A stretch of 13,984 nucleotides of DNA from Cyanobacteria bacterium OH_CBB_238 (lineage in GTDB: Bacteria > Cyanobacteriota > Vampirovibrionia > Gastranaerophilales > Gastranaerophilaceae), in the NCBI GenBank assembly GCA_023409995.1, contig JAEYQN010000108.1, forward strand, positions 1 to 13,984. Direction: 5' to 3'. Positions 7,917 to 13,984 of this stretch are shown here, one piece after another; the first letter of the stretch is position 1; every line of letters begins with the position of its first letter. Below the pieces are notes generated by a model, which saw only the letters and a list, made by a program, of their open reading frames with translations, did no database searches and was not told where the DNA came from. The position numbers and the translations under genes are program-made.

Positions 7917-8192
7917 TACTAACTCTCCCTTTTTGTCTATGACATGAGTTTAGATTGTGGCTTAATTTTATAGAATACTCCATTTAGACTCCACCTTAAC
8001 TAATTTTTTGACAAGTAAAATTATAAACCTCCCTGTTGCTTGCAATAACTAAAAATAGAATAATAATTTTTCATTTTTCAAAAAAGAATTTAGTAACAAT
8101 TTTTAATATGTAAAAATATCCACCAAGTAACTTTAATATTTTACATATATAGTGTAATATCAAATTACGATATATTATCAGGGAGAAAATCA
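7917..8192. other. AT-rich intergenic region before ribH
   Basis: Between the small membrane-protein ORF and ribH there is no other convincing gene. It holds the possible minus-strand leader ORF (7903-7983) and a minus-strand TATAAT (8020-8025). On the ribH side there are several AT-rich -10-like sequences, such as TATAGT at 8148-8153, without a clear -35 partner. I searched by eye for the conserved blocks of the FMN riboswitch and do not see them. AGGGAG lies just before the ribH ATG. Confidence 0.5.
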
Positions 8193-8660
8193 ATGGCAAA
8201 TATAATACAAGGAATGTTGACAGCTAAAGATGAAAAGTTTTGTATAGTTATTTCGCGTTTTAATGAATTTATAGGTTCAAAATTATTATCTGGTGCAATC
8301 GATGAACTTGAAAGACACGGGGTTTCCACAGATAACATAGATGTAATTTGGGTTCCTGGTGCTTTTGAAATACCTTTAATTGCCAAAAAGGCTGCTAATA
8401 CAAAGAAATACGATGCTATCATAACACTCGGTGCAATTATAAAAGGGTCTACCGCGCATTTTGACCTCGTTGCTGCAGAGTTATCTAAAGGTATAGCAAA
8501 TGTTTCACTTGATTGTTCGATTCCTATTATGTTCGGCGTACTAACAACAGACAACCTAGAACAAGCGATTGAAAGAGCAGGAACAAAAGCTGGAAATAAA
8601 GGTTCAGAAGCTGCTAAAGGCGCAATTGAAATGGTTAATCTTTCAAAGCACTTGGCTTAA
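8193..8660 (+). CDS. ribH: 6,7-dimethyl-8-ribityllumazine synthase RibH
   Basis: RibH condenses 3,4-dihydroxy-2-butanone 4-phosphate with the ribityl-aminopyrimidine to give lumazine, the penultimate step of riboflavin synthesis. The 155-residue protein has the family's full length. The motifs are SRFNEFI (21-27), VPGAFEIP (54-61), [12 protein letters not shown] (80-91) with catalytic His89, and [15 protein letters not shown] followed by the phosphate-binding region ending in AGNKG. Lysine replaces the usual arginine in the GA-I-(R/K)-G loop. AGGGAG stands a few bases before the ATG. The last 26 bases overlap the end of the convergent radical SAM gene. Other rib genes are not in the window, so the pathway must be scattered in this genome. 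Confidence 0.96.
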   Translation: MANIIQGMLTAKDEKFCIVISRFNEFIGSKLLSGAIDELERHGVSTDNIDVIWVPGAFEIPLIAKKAANTKKYDAIITLGAIIKGSTAHFDLVAAELSKGIANVSLDCSIPIMFGVLTTDNLEQAIERAGTKAGNKGSEAAKGAIEMVNLSKHLA

Positions 8661-9693
8661 AAGACTTCAACTCCTTACAATCTTTATAGATTATAAAAGC
8701 AGCATCAAAAAGTTTTAACTCTATATGCTGTTTTTTTGCGCTATCTTTTGCAAATTTTATAATATCGACAATTGAGTCTGGAATACTATTCCGGTGTTTG
8801 TGAAACCAGTCAAATTCCACATCAAGAGATGCTTGATTTATACCCAAACGTTTATTTAACTGCAACCACTTCAAAACTTCTTTTTTGTTATCATTTATTC
8901 CAGGAAGAATAATATATTTAGTAGTCACATTTTTTCCAAACATTTTTTGGTTCGAGGAATATTTCATTAAATTTTCGATAACCAGATCAAAAGAATCATT
9001 ATTTTTGATAGTTTTATGCGTCTCCGTTGAGCCAGCATCCAGAGATACACAGATTGTTACAGCACCTTTTTTGATGCCATGTTCTATTTGTTCACTGTAT
9101 TTTAGCCCTGAAGTATTTATCAAAATATTTTTAATACCAGAAGACAATAAAAAACTCAGCATTTCATCAAATTCAGGATATATTGTTGCCTCTCCACCAG
9201 CAATAGTTATTTTTGTATCCTTATTAACGATTTTTTTATCAATTAAAGATTTAAGAGCAGGAAGAACATCATAATGCTTATTTTCTTTTGTCAAATCAAT
9301 ATCTCTAACTGCTGAACAATAGCTGCAAGAAGAATTACACTTGACCCAATGTGTCAAAAGCACATTACCAAGATAATCCTTGTCATCCCAATAATCCTCA
9401 GCCAACTCCTGACAACCTACACAACTTTCAAATATTTTACCTTTTCGTTGAACAGCTCTCTGTAGTTTTTTCTTATCTAAAATTTTTTGCCAATCAATAT
9501 CTTGACCAATAAAACCATGGAATAAGGGATAGCGTCCACCACCTTCATGGTTTTGAGCACAACATACTCGTATTATATTGTTATGATCAAAAATTAGACC
9601 ATGTTCAAGCCACTTGCAACTCAAAAATTTTGCCTTGCTGTGAGTTAGGCGACCCCAGATATTCTTAATGTGCTTTTTTATTCCAAAACTCAT
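8635..9693 (-). CDS. Radical SAM enzyme, paralogue 1 of 4
   Basis: This 352-residue protein has the radical SAM cluster motif CNSSCSYC (Cys119, Cys123, Cys126), the GGE motif (166-168) that contacts SAM, and VSLDAGS and YIILPGIND motifs on later barrel strands. Before the barrel it has Cys26, Cys44-Cys45 and CVGC (Cys91, Cys94), a set conserved in the three neighbours that could hold an additional iron-sulfur cluster. A basic N-terminal extension of about 20 residues is absent from paralogues 3 and 4. The core reads GGEAT rather than GGEPT. AAGG lies six bases before the ATG. It begins 18 bases after paralogue 2 on the same strand, so they form an operon. Its 3' end overlaps ribH convergently with no terminator between. 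The substrate is unknown. Confidence 0.9.
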   Translation of the reverse strand: MSFGIKKHIKNIWGRLTHSKAKFLSCKWLEHGLIFDHNNIIRVCCAQNHEGGGRYPLFHGFIGQDIDWQKILDKKKLQRAVQRKGKIFESCVGCQELAEDYWDDKDYLGNVLLTHWVKCNSSCSYCSAVRDIDLTKENKHYDVLPALKSLIDKKIVNKDTKITIAGGEATIYPEFDEMLSFLLSSGIKNILINTSGLKYSEQIEHGIKKGAVTICVSLDAGSTETHKTIKNNDSFDLVIENLMKYSSNQKMFGKNVTTKYIILPGINDNKKEVLKWLQLNKRLGINQASLDVEFDWFHKHRNSIPDSIVDIIKFAKDSAKKQHIELKLFDAAFIIYKDCKELKSFKPSALKD

Positions 9694-9711
9694 TTGAGAC
9701 CTTACAGAAAA

Positions 9712-10713
9712 CTAATCTAGATATCCTGCTTTATTGTATTCCACTTTTTGTTCAATTTCACACTTAACTCTAAATAGTTCGCCATACAATTCACAAAACA
9801 TTCCTCTTTTTTCAGCTTCACTTTTTGTAAACGCAATAAGATTATACAAACTCATAGGAATATTAGATATATTATTTTCGAGCCAGTTAAAATCCAAATT
9901 AAGAATCACATTTTTTATGCCAAGTTGGTAGCTCTTATCAAGCCACAGAAGGATTTCCTCTTGCGAATCATTAAGCCCCGGTACAATTATGAACTTAGTT
10001 TTTACATGTTCAGACTCAGGTTTTTGAGCTCTAGCATATAAGGCTAAATTTTTCCATACTTTATCATAGCTTTTAACTTGTTTTACTTTCTCATGAACAA
10101 CTTTTGAACCAGCATCTACCGAGACTAAAACATATATGGAACCTTTTCTTATCCCTTCTTCTATATTTTTATGATGAGTTATTGCATTTGTATGAATAAG
10201 AATTTTTTTAAATTTATGTTTTAAAAACAAATCTAATAACCTTTTAAAATCTTTAAATATTGTTGGCTCACCACCAGCAAAATCAATTAGGGTATTTTGA
10301 TCAATTATTCCCTTATCAATCATGTCTTTTGCAAGAGCAACAACATCGTACCTAGGACCTTTCATATCAATACTTTTGTCATCTCTAGCATGACAATAAA
10401 CACACTTTGAATTACAAGGAACCCAAGGCGTAAGCAAAACATAATCAAGATAATTACGCTGATCCCAGTCTCTTGTTTCTGTTCCAGTGCAACCAACGCA
10501 CTCCTCTGGACGAGTTCCGTCTAAAAAAGGTTTTCTATACTCATGTTTTATACGAAAAAAATCATCCCAGTCCATCTGAGGACCTTTATATTCATCAAAG
10601 ATAACTGTTCGACCGCCACGTGAAGGGTTAAAATTGTTGCAATTTCTAATAACACCATTGTAATCCAATACAATACAGCGCTCAATCCATCTGCAACTTT
10701 CGTAAACGGTCAT
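9712..10713 (-). CDS. Radical SAM enzyme, paralogue 2 of 4
   Basis: This 333-residue member of the same family has CNSKCVYC (Cys100, Cys104, Cys107), GGEP (147-150), VSVDAGS and FIIVPGLND. The N-terminal cysteine set is altered: Cys7 and the CVGC pair (Cys72, Cys75) are kept, but the expected CC is only CN at 25-26, and an extra Cys13 is present in ERC where the others read EHG. It may therefore bind its second cluster differently. GAGGAG lies just ahead of the ATG, a strong start. Paralogue 1 follows 18 bases after its stop. The 109-base gap behind paralogue 3 contains an inverted repeat and a TATAAT, so it may have its own promoter. Confidence 0.9.
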   Translation of the reverse strand: MTVYESCRWIERCIVLDYNGVIRNCNNFNPSRGGRTVIFDEYKGPQMDWDDFFRIKHEYRKPFLDGTRPEECVGCTGTETRDWDQRNYLDYVLLTPWVPCNSKCVYCHARDDKSIDMKGPRYDVVALAKDMIDKGIIDQNTLIDFAGGEPTIFKDFKRLLDLFLKHKFKKILIHTNAITHHKNIEEGIRKGSIYVLVSVDAGSKVVHEKVKQVKSYDKVWKNLALYARAQKPESEHVKTKFIIVPGLNDSQEEILLWLDKSYQLGIKNVILNLDFNWLENNISNIPMSLYNLIAFTKSEAEKRGMFCELYGELFRVKCEIEQKVEYNKAGYLD

Positions 10714-10782
10714 CTTTTCTCCTCACTTTTGATACTTGATTATTATAATCATCAACCATTTTTATAGCTTATTCAAATTGCT

Positions 10783-10806
10783 TATATACACTCGTTATTG
10801 TATATA
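10783..10806. repeat. Inverted repeat between two radical SAM genes
   Basis: TATATAC (10783-10789) and GTATATA (10800-10806) are perfect complements around ten bases. This lies upstream of radical SAM paralogue 2 and just after the end of paralogue 3. There is no T-run typical of a terminator. It might be an operator or a chance AT-rich palindrome. A minus-strand TATAAT (10743-10748) lies closer to the paralogue 2 start. Confidence 0.35.
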
Positions 10807-10822
10807 TCTGCTAAAGTTTATT

Positions 10823-11785
10823 CTAATCGGATCTTTCTGTTCGATCTTTCCTTAAGTTCGAAGCTCTTTCATATAATTCACAAGTTGCAATTCCAAAGTC
10901 AGAATGGCAATCCCAAATATAATCAGCCAAGTCAAATATGCTTTCAGGTATTTCTTGCCTATTTTCTTTATACCAATTATCTTCGATATCATAGGCAATA
11001 TCTCTTATGCCTGTTTGATAAGTTTTCATTAGCCAACTTTGGATCTCTTCGATATCATCATTAACTCCAGGTATAATAACGTATTTTGTTCTAATCAAAC
11101 CACCATTGGCAGAGTATTTTTTCAAATTTTCCCAAACTCTATCATAGCAAGGTACTTGCTTGATTTTTTCATAAACTTCTTTGCTACCTGAGTCAAGAGA
11201 AGTAATCAACGTTATTTTCCCTTGCTTTAACCCTTTAGCTATTGCGGGACTGTACTTAATTCCTGAAGAATGTATTCTTATATTTTTTACTTTATAATCA
11301 AGCAATAAATGAACAAGTTCTTCAAACTCTTGGAGTATAGTTGGTTCACCGCCGCCAAAAGTTATAATCGCATTTTTGCTCAACGCTTTTTTGGCAATCA
11401 TGTCTTTTATAATTGGTAAAACATTATATGATTGTCTAGAATTAAAAAAAGTTTTGTCTGCTTCAGTATAACAATATGTGCACCTACAATTACAATGCGT
11501 CCAATGCCCGATAAGTACTTCATCAAAATAATCATTTTGATCCCAATTTTGGTTTGTTAAATAGTAGCAACCTTCACATTTTGGATGGATTTTACCTTCT
11601 TTAAGAAGATCTCTCATCTCCCTTCTTTTTGCAAATAGTTCTTTCCAATCTATTGACTCGCCCTTATAATTGTCTATTTGAGTAATATTTCCACCGCCAA
11701 CATGGCTGCTTATACAACATATTTGGACACTGTTCGAAAAAAAGGTAATGCCGTGTTCGATATGCCTACAGCTTGTATACTTCAA
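10823..11785 (-). CDS. Radical SAM enzyme, paralogue 3 of 4
   Basis: This 320-residue protein most resembles paralogue 4 across its length. The core cluster motif is CNCRCTYC (Cys98, Cys102, Cys105) with an extra Cys100 inside the CxxxCxxC loop. GGGEPT follows at 144-149, then SLDSGS and YVIIPGVND. The N-terminal set is complete: Cys6, Cys23-Cys24, and CEGC (Cys70, Cys73). The start codon is TTG at 11783-11785. This choice is supported by GGAG seven bases upstream and by the match of MKYTSCRHIEHG to the start of paralogue 4, VKYLSCRYIEHG. It is transcribed away from paralogue 4 from a shared 140-base region with back-to-back promoters. Radical SAM enzymes perform radical chemistry on diverse substrates, and nothing here identifies this one's target. 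Confidence 0.9.
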   Translation of the reverse strand: MKYTSCRHIEHGITFFSNSVQICCISSHVGGGNITQIDNYKGESIDWKELFAKRREMRDLLKEGKIHPKCEGCYYLTNQNWDQNDYFDEVLIGHWTHCNCRCTYCYTEADKTFFNSRQSYNVLPIIKDMIAKKALSKNAIITFGGGEPTILQEFEELVHLLLDYKVKNIRIHSSGIKYSPAIAKGLKQGKITLITSLDSGSKEVYEKIKQVPCYDRVWENLKKYSANGGLIRTKYVIIPGVNDDIEEIQSWLMKTYQTGIRDIAYDIEDNWYKENRQEIPESIFDLADYIWDCHSDFGIATCELYERASNLRKDRTERSD

Positions 11786-11817
11786 AATCAGTCTCCACTC
11801 TTGTACTCCTATTGAAT

Positions 11818-11846
11818 ATTATATATATAATCAATAGAAGAAACAA
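11818..11846 (-). promoter_or_regulatory. Putative promoter of radical SAM paralogue 3
   Basis: On the minus strand, TTGTTT (11841-11846) and a perfect TATAAT (11818-11823) are 17 bases apart. Transcription would start near 11811, 26 bases before the TTG start codon. The -10 lies in a 14-base AT palindrome (11818-11831) that also contains a plus-strand TATAAT, and TATTGA/TCAATA arms flank it (11810-11815 and 11831-11836). Confidence 0.5.
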
Positions 11847-11853
11847 GAAAAAA

Positions 11854-11883
11854 TTGGATACAAGTAGTTTTCTTGACTATTAT
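11854..11883 (+). promoter_or_regulatory. Putative promoter of radical SAM paralogue 4 and DUF1796 gene
   Basis: TTGGAT (11854-11859) and TATTAT (11878-11883) are 18 bases apart, giving a leader of about 37 bases before the GTG start at 11927. A TATAAT at 11826-11831 is an alternative without a clear -35. Confidence 0.35.
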
Positions 11884-11926
11884 TGTTCTAAATGCTAACT
11901 TATTAGTAAAGTTAGGGAGAAGAGTT

Positions 11927-12898
11927 GTGAAATACTTAAGCTGCAGATATATTGAACACGGAGTAGACTTTGAGCACCGCAGACTCGAAACCTGCTGTTT
12001 TACCTGTCACACTGGTGGCGGGCACATAACATTAAATCCTGATTATAAAGGAGAACCTGTAGACTGGAATACTATATTCGAGAAAAAAAGGGAATATAGA
12101 AAAAACCACCGAGAAGGTAACCTCTCAAAACAATGTGTCGGATGTGTGTTCCTTGAAGAAAAGGAATGGGACGAAGAAGATTATATAAATTTTCTACAGT
12201 TTAATCATTGGACCCTTTGTAATAGTAAATGCATTTATTGCTACGCGGTACAAAATAGAGATTTCTTCTCAAAGCTTGTTCCATACAATGTTGTACCGGT
12301 TATAAAAGAAATGGTAGAAAAGAAAATATTACGCCCTGGCGGAGAAGTTTCATTTGGAGGTGGAGAACCAACAATATATGAAGACTTTGAAGAACTTATA
12401 GACATATTAATCGACAACAATTTCTATAACATGAGAATACATTCCTCTGGAATTAAATTCAGTCCGGCCATAGAAAGAGCGATTAAAGCAGGGGTATTAA
12501 ATGTTGTTATTTCTGTAGATTCTGGTTCTTCTGATGTTTATAAAAAAATAAAACAAGTTGATTGCTATAATAAAGTCATAGAAAATATAAAAAAATATGC
12601 TGCAGCAAATACAGATAACCATGGACTAGTGACTTCAAAATATATAATAATTCCAAACGTTAACGACAACGTGAATGAAATAGAAAAATGGATTCAGCAA
12701 ACAATAAAAGCAGGAGCAAGGTGGCTCGCCCTTGATATTGAAGATGTATGGTACAAAATGAATAGAGCAACTATTTCAGAATATTATGAAAGCTTAATTG
12801 ACTATGTAATAAATAGAGCGAATGAGCTTGGTCTGCGTTGGGAGCTATATGATAGAGCCAGAGGTCTAAAAGAAGGTAGAAATAAAATAGTACTATAA
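11927..12898 (+). CDS. Radical SAM enzyme, paralogue 4 of 4
   Basis: I choose the GTG at 11927-11929, giving 323 residues. GGAG stands seven bases before it, and the product then lines up from its first residues with paralogue 3. An upstream in-frame TTG at 11873 would add 18 unrelated residues. The N-terminal cysteines are Cys6, Cys23-Cys24 with an extra Cys27, and CVGC (Cys70, Cys73). The radical SAM cluster motif is CNSKCIYC (Cys98, Cys102, Cys105), and GGGEPT lies at 144-149. SVDSGS and YIIIPNVND follow, with asparagine replacing the glycine of the usual PGxND. It is the only copy on the plus strand and is joined end to end with a DUF1796 gene, so it is the paralogue most likely to have a dedicated partner. 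Confidence 0.9.
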   Translation: MKYLSCRYIEHGVDFEHRRLETCCFTCHTGGGHITLNPDYKGEPVDWNTIFEKKREYRKNHREGNLSKQCVGCVFLEEKEWDEEDYINFLQFNHWTLCNSKCIYCYAVQNRDFFSKLVPYNVVPVIKEMVEKKILRPGGEVSFGGGEPTIYEDFEELIDILIDNNFYNMRIHSSGIKFSPAIERAIKAGVLNVVISVDSGSSDVYKKIKQVDCYNKVIENIKKYAAANTDNHGLVTSKYIIIPNVNDNVNEIEKWIQQTIKAGARWLALDIEDVWYKMNRATISEYYESLIDYVINRANELGLRWELYDRARGLKEGRNKIVL

Positions 12899-13636
12899 AT
12901 GTTCATTTCCTTTTGTGCAAAATTATTAAAATATACCTATAAAAATTTTTACTACAAATTTAAGCAAGCATACAATATTAATAAGGAACAACCTTATCTG
13001 CTTATATCGTTAGGAACTAATTGTTATCCAAAGACGATTTTAACCAGACATAAACTAAAAACAACTCGTGAATATGGTGAAAAAACATTACCTTTTGATT
13101 TAGCATGGTTTCATCATTCAAAAGACATAACAACATTTATAAACAATCAATTTTCTGATTTCTTAGACAACCTTAAATATATGGAAGAAATTGGATGCTG
13201 GGACAACGAAGAAAGAATAAATTTTAGCCACGAAAAAGACTTTGGACCAGATGATAAAACAGATCTTATAAATATGTATAAACAACGAATAGAGAATTTT
13301 CAAAAGTACATCTCTGATGAACGCCCTATATTATTTGTACAATTTTTAGCTGACCCAAATGTAGGAGAAGATATTGAAAATCTATATGAGGTACTCTCTA
13401 GAATTAGGCAAAACAAACCATTTCAACTATTAGTAATTGACACTATTGATATAGTTAAAACAACAAACAACGTTATAAATGTATTAAAACTAAATATTCC
13501 ATATAAAGACTATAATCTTTATGACAAATCATTTTACAAATCCCCTCTAGGGAAGCTTTTTGAGAAAACTATTATCAAAAAATGTCAAAATATAATAAAA
13601 GAAAAATTCAACATAAATCCATATAGCTACATATAA
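12899..13636 (+). CDS. DUF1796 papain-like cysteine peptidase-related protein
   Basis: This 245-residue protein resembles the DUF1796 family (putative papain-like cysteine peptidases, poorly characterised). The signature is LLISLGTNCYPKTIL (34-48), with Cys42 as the presumed nucleophile, followed by LPFDLAWFHH (64-73) and later PILFVQFLADP. The family often occurs near surface polysaccharide genes, from general knowledge rather than this window. The first 20 residues are moderately hydrophobic and basic but do not form a clear signal peptide. Its ATG follows the TAA of radical SAM paralogue 4 without any spacer, so the two are almost certainly co-translated. No strong ribosome binding site is seen, which also points to coupling. 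A terminator follows directly. Whether it is a true peptidase is uncertain. Confidence 0.8.
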   Translation: MFISFCAKLLKYTYKNFYYKFKQAYNINKEQPYLLISLGTNCYPKTILTRHKLKTTREYGEKTLPFDLAWFHHSKDITTFINNQFSDFLDNLKYMEEIGCWDNEERINFSHEKDFGPDDKTDLINMYKQRIENFQKYISDERPILFVQFLADPNVGEDIENLYEVLSRIRQNKPFQLLVIDTIDIVKTTNNVINVLKLNIPYKDYNLYDKSFYKSPLGKLFEKTIIKKCQNIIKEKFNINPYSYI

Positions 13637-13637
13637 A

Positions 13638-13664
13638 AAAAACACCGCTTTTAACGGTGTTTTT
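13638..13664. terminator. Bidirectional intrinsic terminator
   Basis: AAAAACACCG (13638-13647) pairs perfectly with CGGTGTTTTT (13655-13664) around a seven-base loop. The A and T runs on both sides let it work in either direction. It lies between the convergent DUF1796 gene and the RTX-like protein gene. Confidence 0.9.
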
Positions 13665-13676
13665 ACAGTTAACATT

Positions 13677-13984
13677 TTATCCTAAATTAGTTGATATTTT
13701 AGATTTTATCAATGAATAATATGGATTATTATCGAGCTTAGAATTTGCTAAAAATTCTTGATATGTCCAGCCTTTTATTTTTAGATAGTCAGCAAAACTG
13801 TATATTTTTCCGTCAGTATCTGTCAATGTTGAAGATTTAAATAATGCAGAATTTGTAGCACCAGATCCATCAAGAGTATCACCAGAACTTGTTCCAACAT
13901 ACATTAATGCATTTTTACCATGTGCTCCTGCATAATCATTGCCATTTCCACCAACAAATAAAGTACTTGAACCGAAATCTTGCA
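13677..13984 (-). CDS. RTX-like calcium-binding-repeat protein, C-terminal fragment
   Basis: The frame is open from the window edge to the stop at 13677-13679, giving the last 101 residues of a longer protein. An ATG at 13904 is internal, since the frame continues upstream without a stop. The visible part begins with glycine/aspartate-rich sequence: GGNGNDYAG (coded at 13926-13952) and then GTSSGDTLDGSG. These resemble the GGxGxD nonapeptide repeats of hemolysin-type calcium-binding proteins, which are usually secreted, often by type I systems. The last 50 residues (GKIYSFADYL, then KGWTYQEFL and a polar tail ending STNLG) are not repetitive and could be a C-terminal secretion or anchoring module. 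Start, length and upstream domains lie outside the window. The gene converges on the DUF1796 gene. Confidence 0.7.
   Translation of the reverse strand, partial: QDFGSSTLFVGGNGNDYAGAHGKNALMYVGTSSGDTLDGSGATNSALFKSSTLTDTDGKIYSFADYLKIKGWTYQEFLANSKLDNNPYYSLIKSKISTNLG

Noticed and set aside
8111..8145. Imperfect inverted AT repeat before ribH
   Set aside because: Arms such as TAAAAATAT and ATATTTTA are imperfect and expected by chance at this base composition.
8041..8192. FMN riboswitch upstream of ribH
   Set aside because: The conserved RFN blocks are not visible in this leader, and the region is simple AT-rich sequence.
8165..8554. Minus-strand ORF opposite ribH
   Set aside because: It overlaps a certain ribH gene completely, has no family features and no ribosome binding site.
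8885..9274. Plus-strand ORF opposite radical SAM paralogue 1
   Set aside because: It is an antisense shadow of a well-supported gene and has no recognisable domain.
10682..10759. 25-codon minus-strand ORF overlapping the start of radical SAM paralogue 2, considered as a precursor peptide
   Set aside because: There is no ribosome binding site, no cysteine-rich or leader/core pattern, and it overlaps the strong start of the enzyme gene in another frame.
10829..10858. Direct repeat of GATCTTTC near the end of radical SAM paralogue 3
   Set aside because: It lies in coding sequence, reflects two similar Lys-Asp/Arg-rich stretches in the C-terminus, and is too short to mean anything.

Overview
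This is an AT-rich bacterial chromosome segment carrying ordinary housekeeping genes on the left and an accessory block on the right. A lipoprotein maturation gene (lgt) beside an MCE/MlaD-type lipid-transfer protein suggests a cell with two membranes. RuvX followed by a DUF1292 protein is a pairing known from Firmicutes and from the cyanobacterial lineage. Taken together, I lean weakly to a low-GC non-photosynthetic cyanobacterial relative (Melainabacteria/Vampirovibrionia type). This is inference; no rRNA or other phylogenetic marker lies in the window.

Left part (1-1648, minus strand): a TPR lipoprotein, lgt, and the N-terminal end of an MCE protein form a tight co-directional run. The lipoprotein and lgt overlap at TAATG. 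Divergent from it (1831-4450, plus strand) is a compact four-gene operon: a stand-alone ClpX-type zinc-finger protein, a 548-residue helical protein of unknown function, ruvX, and an acidic DUF1292 protein. It ends at a bidirectional terminator.

Middle (4501-8660): a cytoplasmic GH13 alpha-glucan enzyme on the minus strand, then ribF (FAD synthetase/riboflavin kinase) and ribH (lumazine synthase) on the plus strand. The 380-base gap between the two riboflavin genes contains a small minus-strand ORF for a 35-residue membrane peptide with a strong ribosome binding site.

Right part (8635-13984): four paralogous radical SAM enzymes of 320-352 residues. Three are on the minus strand and one is divergent. 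All share an N-terminal cysteine set (C, CC or C, CxxC) ahead of the CxxxCxxC core, which suggests an extra iron-sulfur site. The divergent copy is directly followed by a DUF1796 papain-like protein. Beyond a bidirectional terminator lies the C-terminal end of an RTX-like calcium-binding-repeat protein running off the window. The four-paralogue array with its DUF1796 partner is the most promising candidate for an undescribed system; its substrate is not visible here. No tRNA, rRNA, CRISPR array, insertion sequence or phage gene was recognised.
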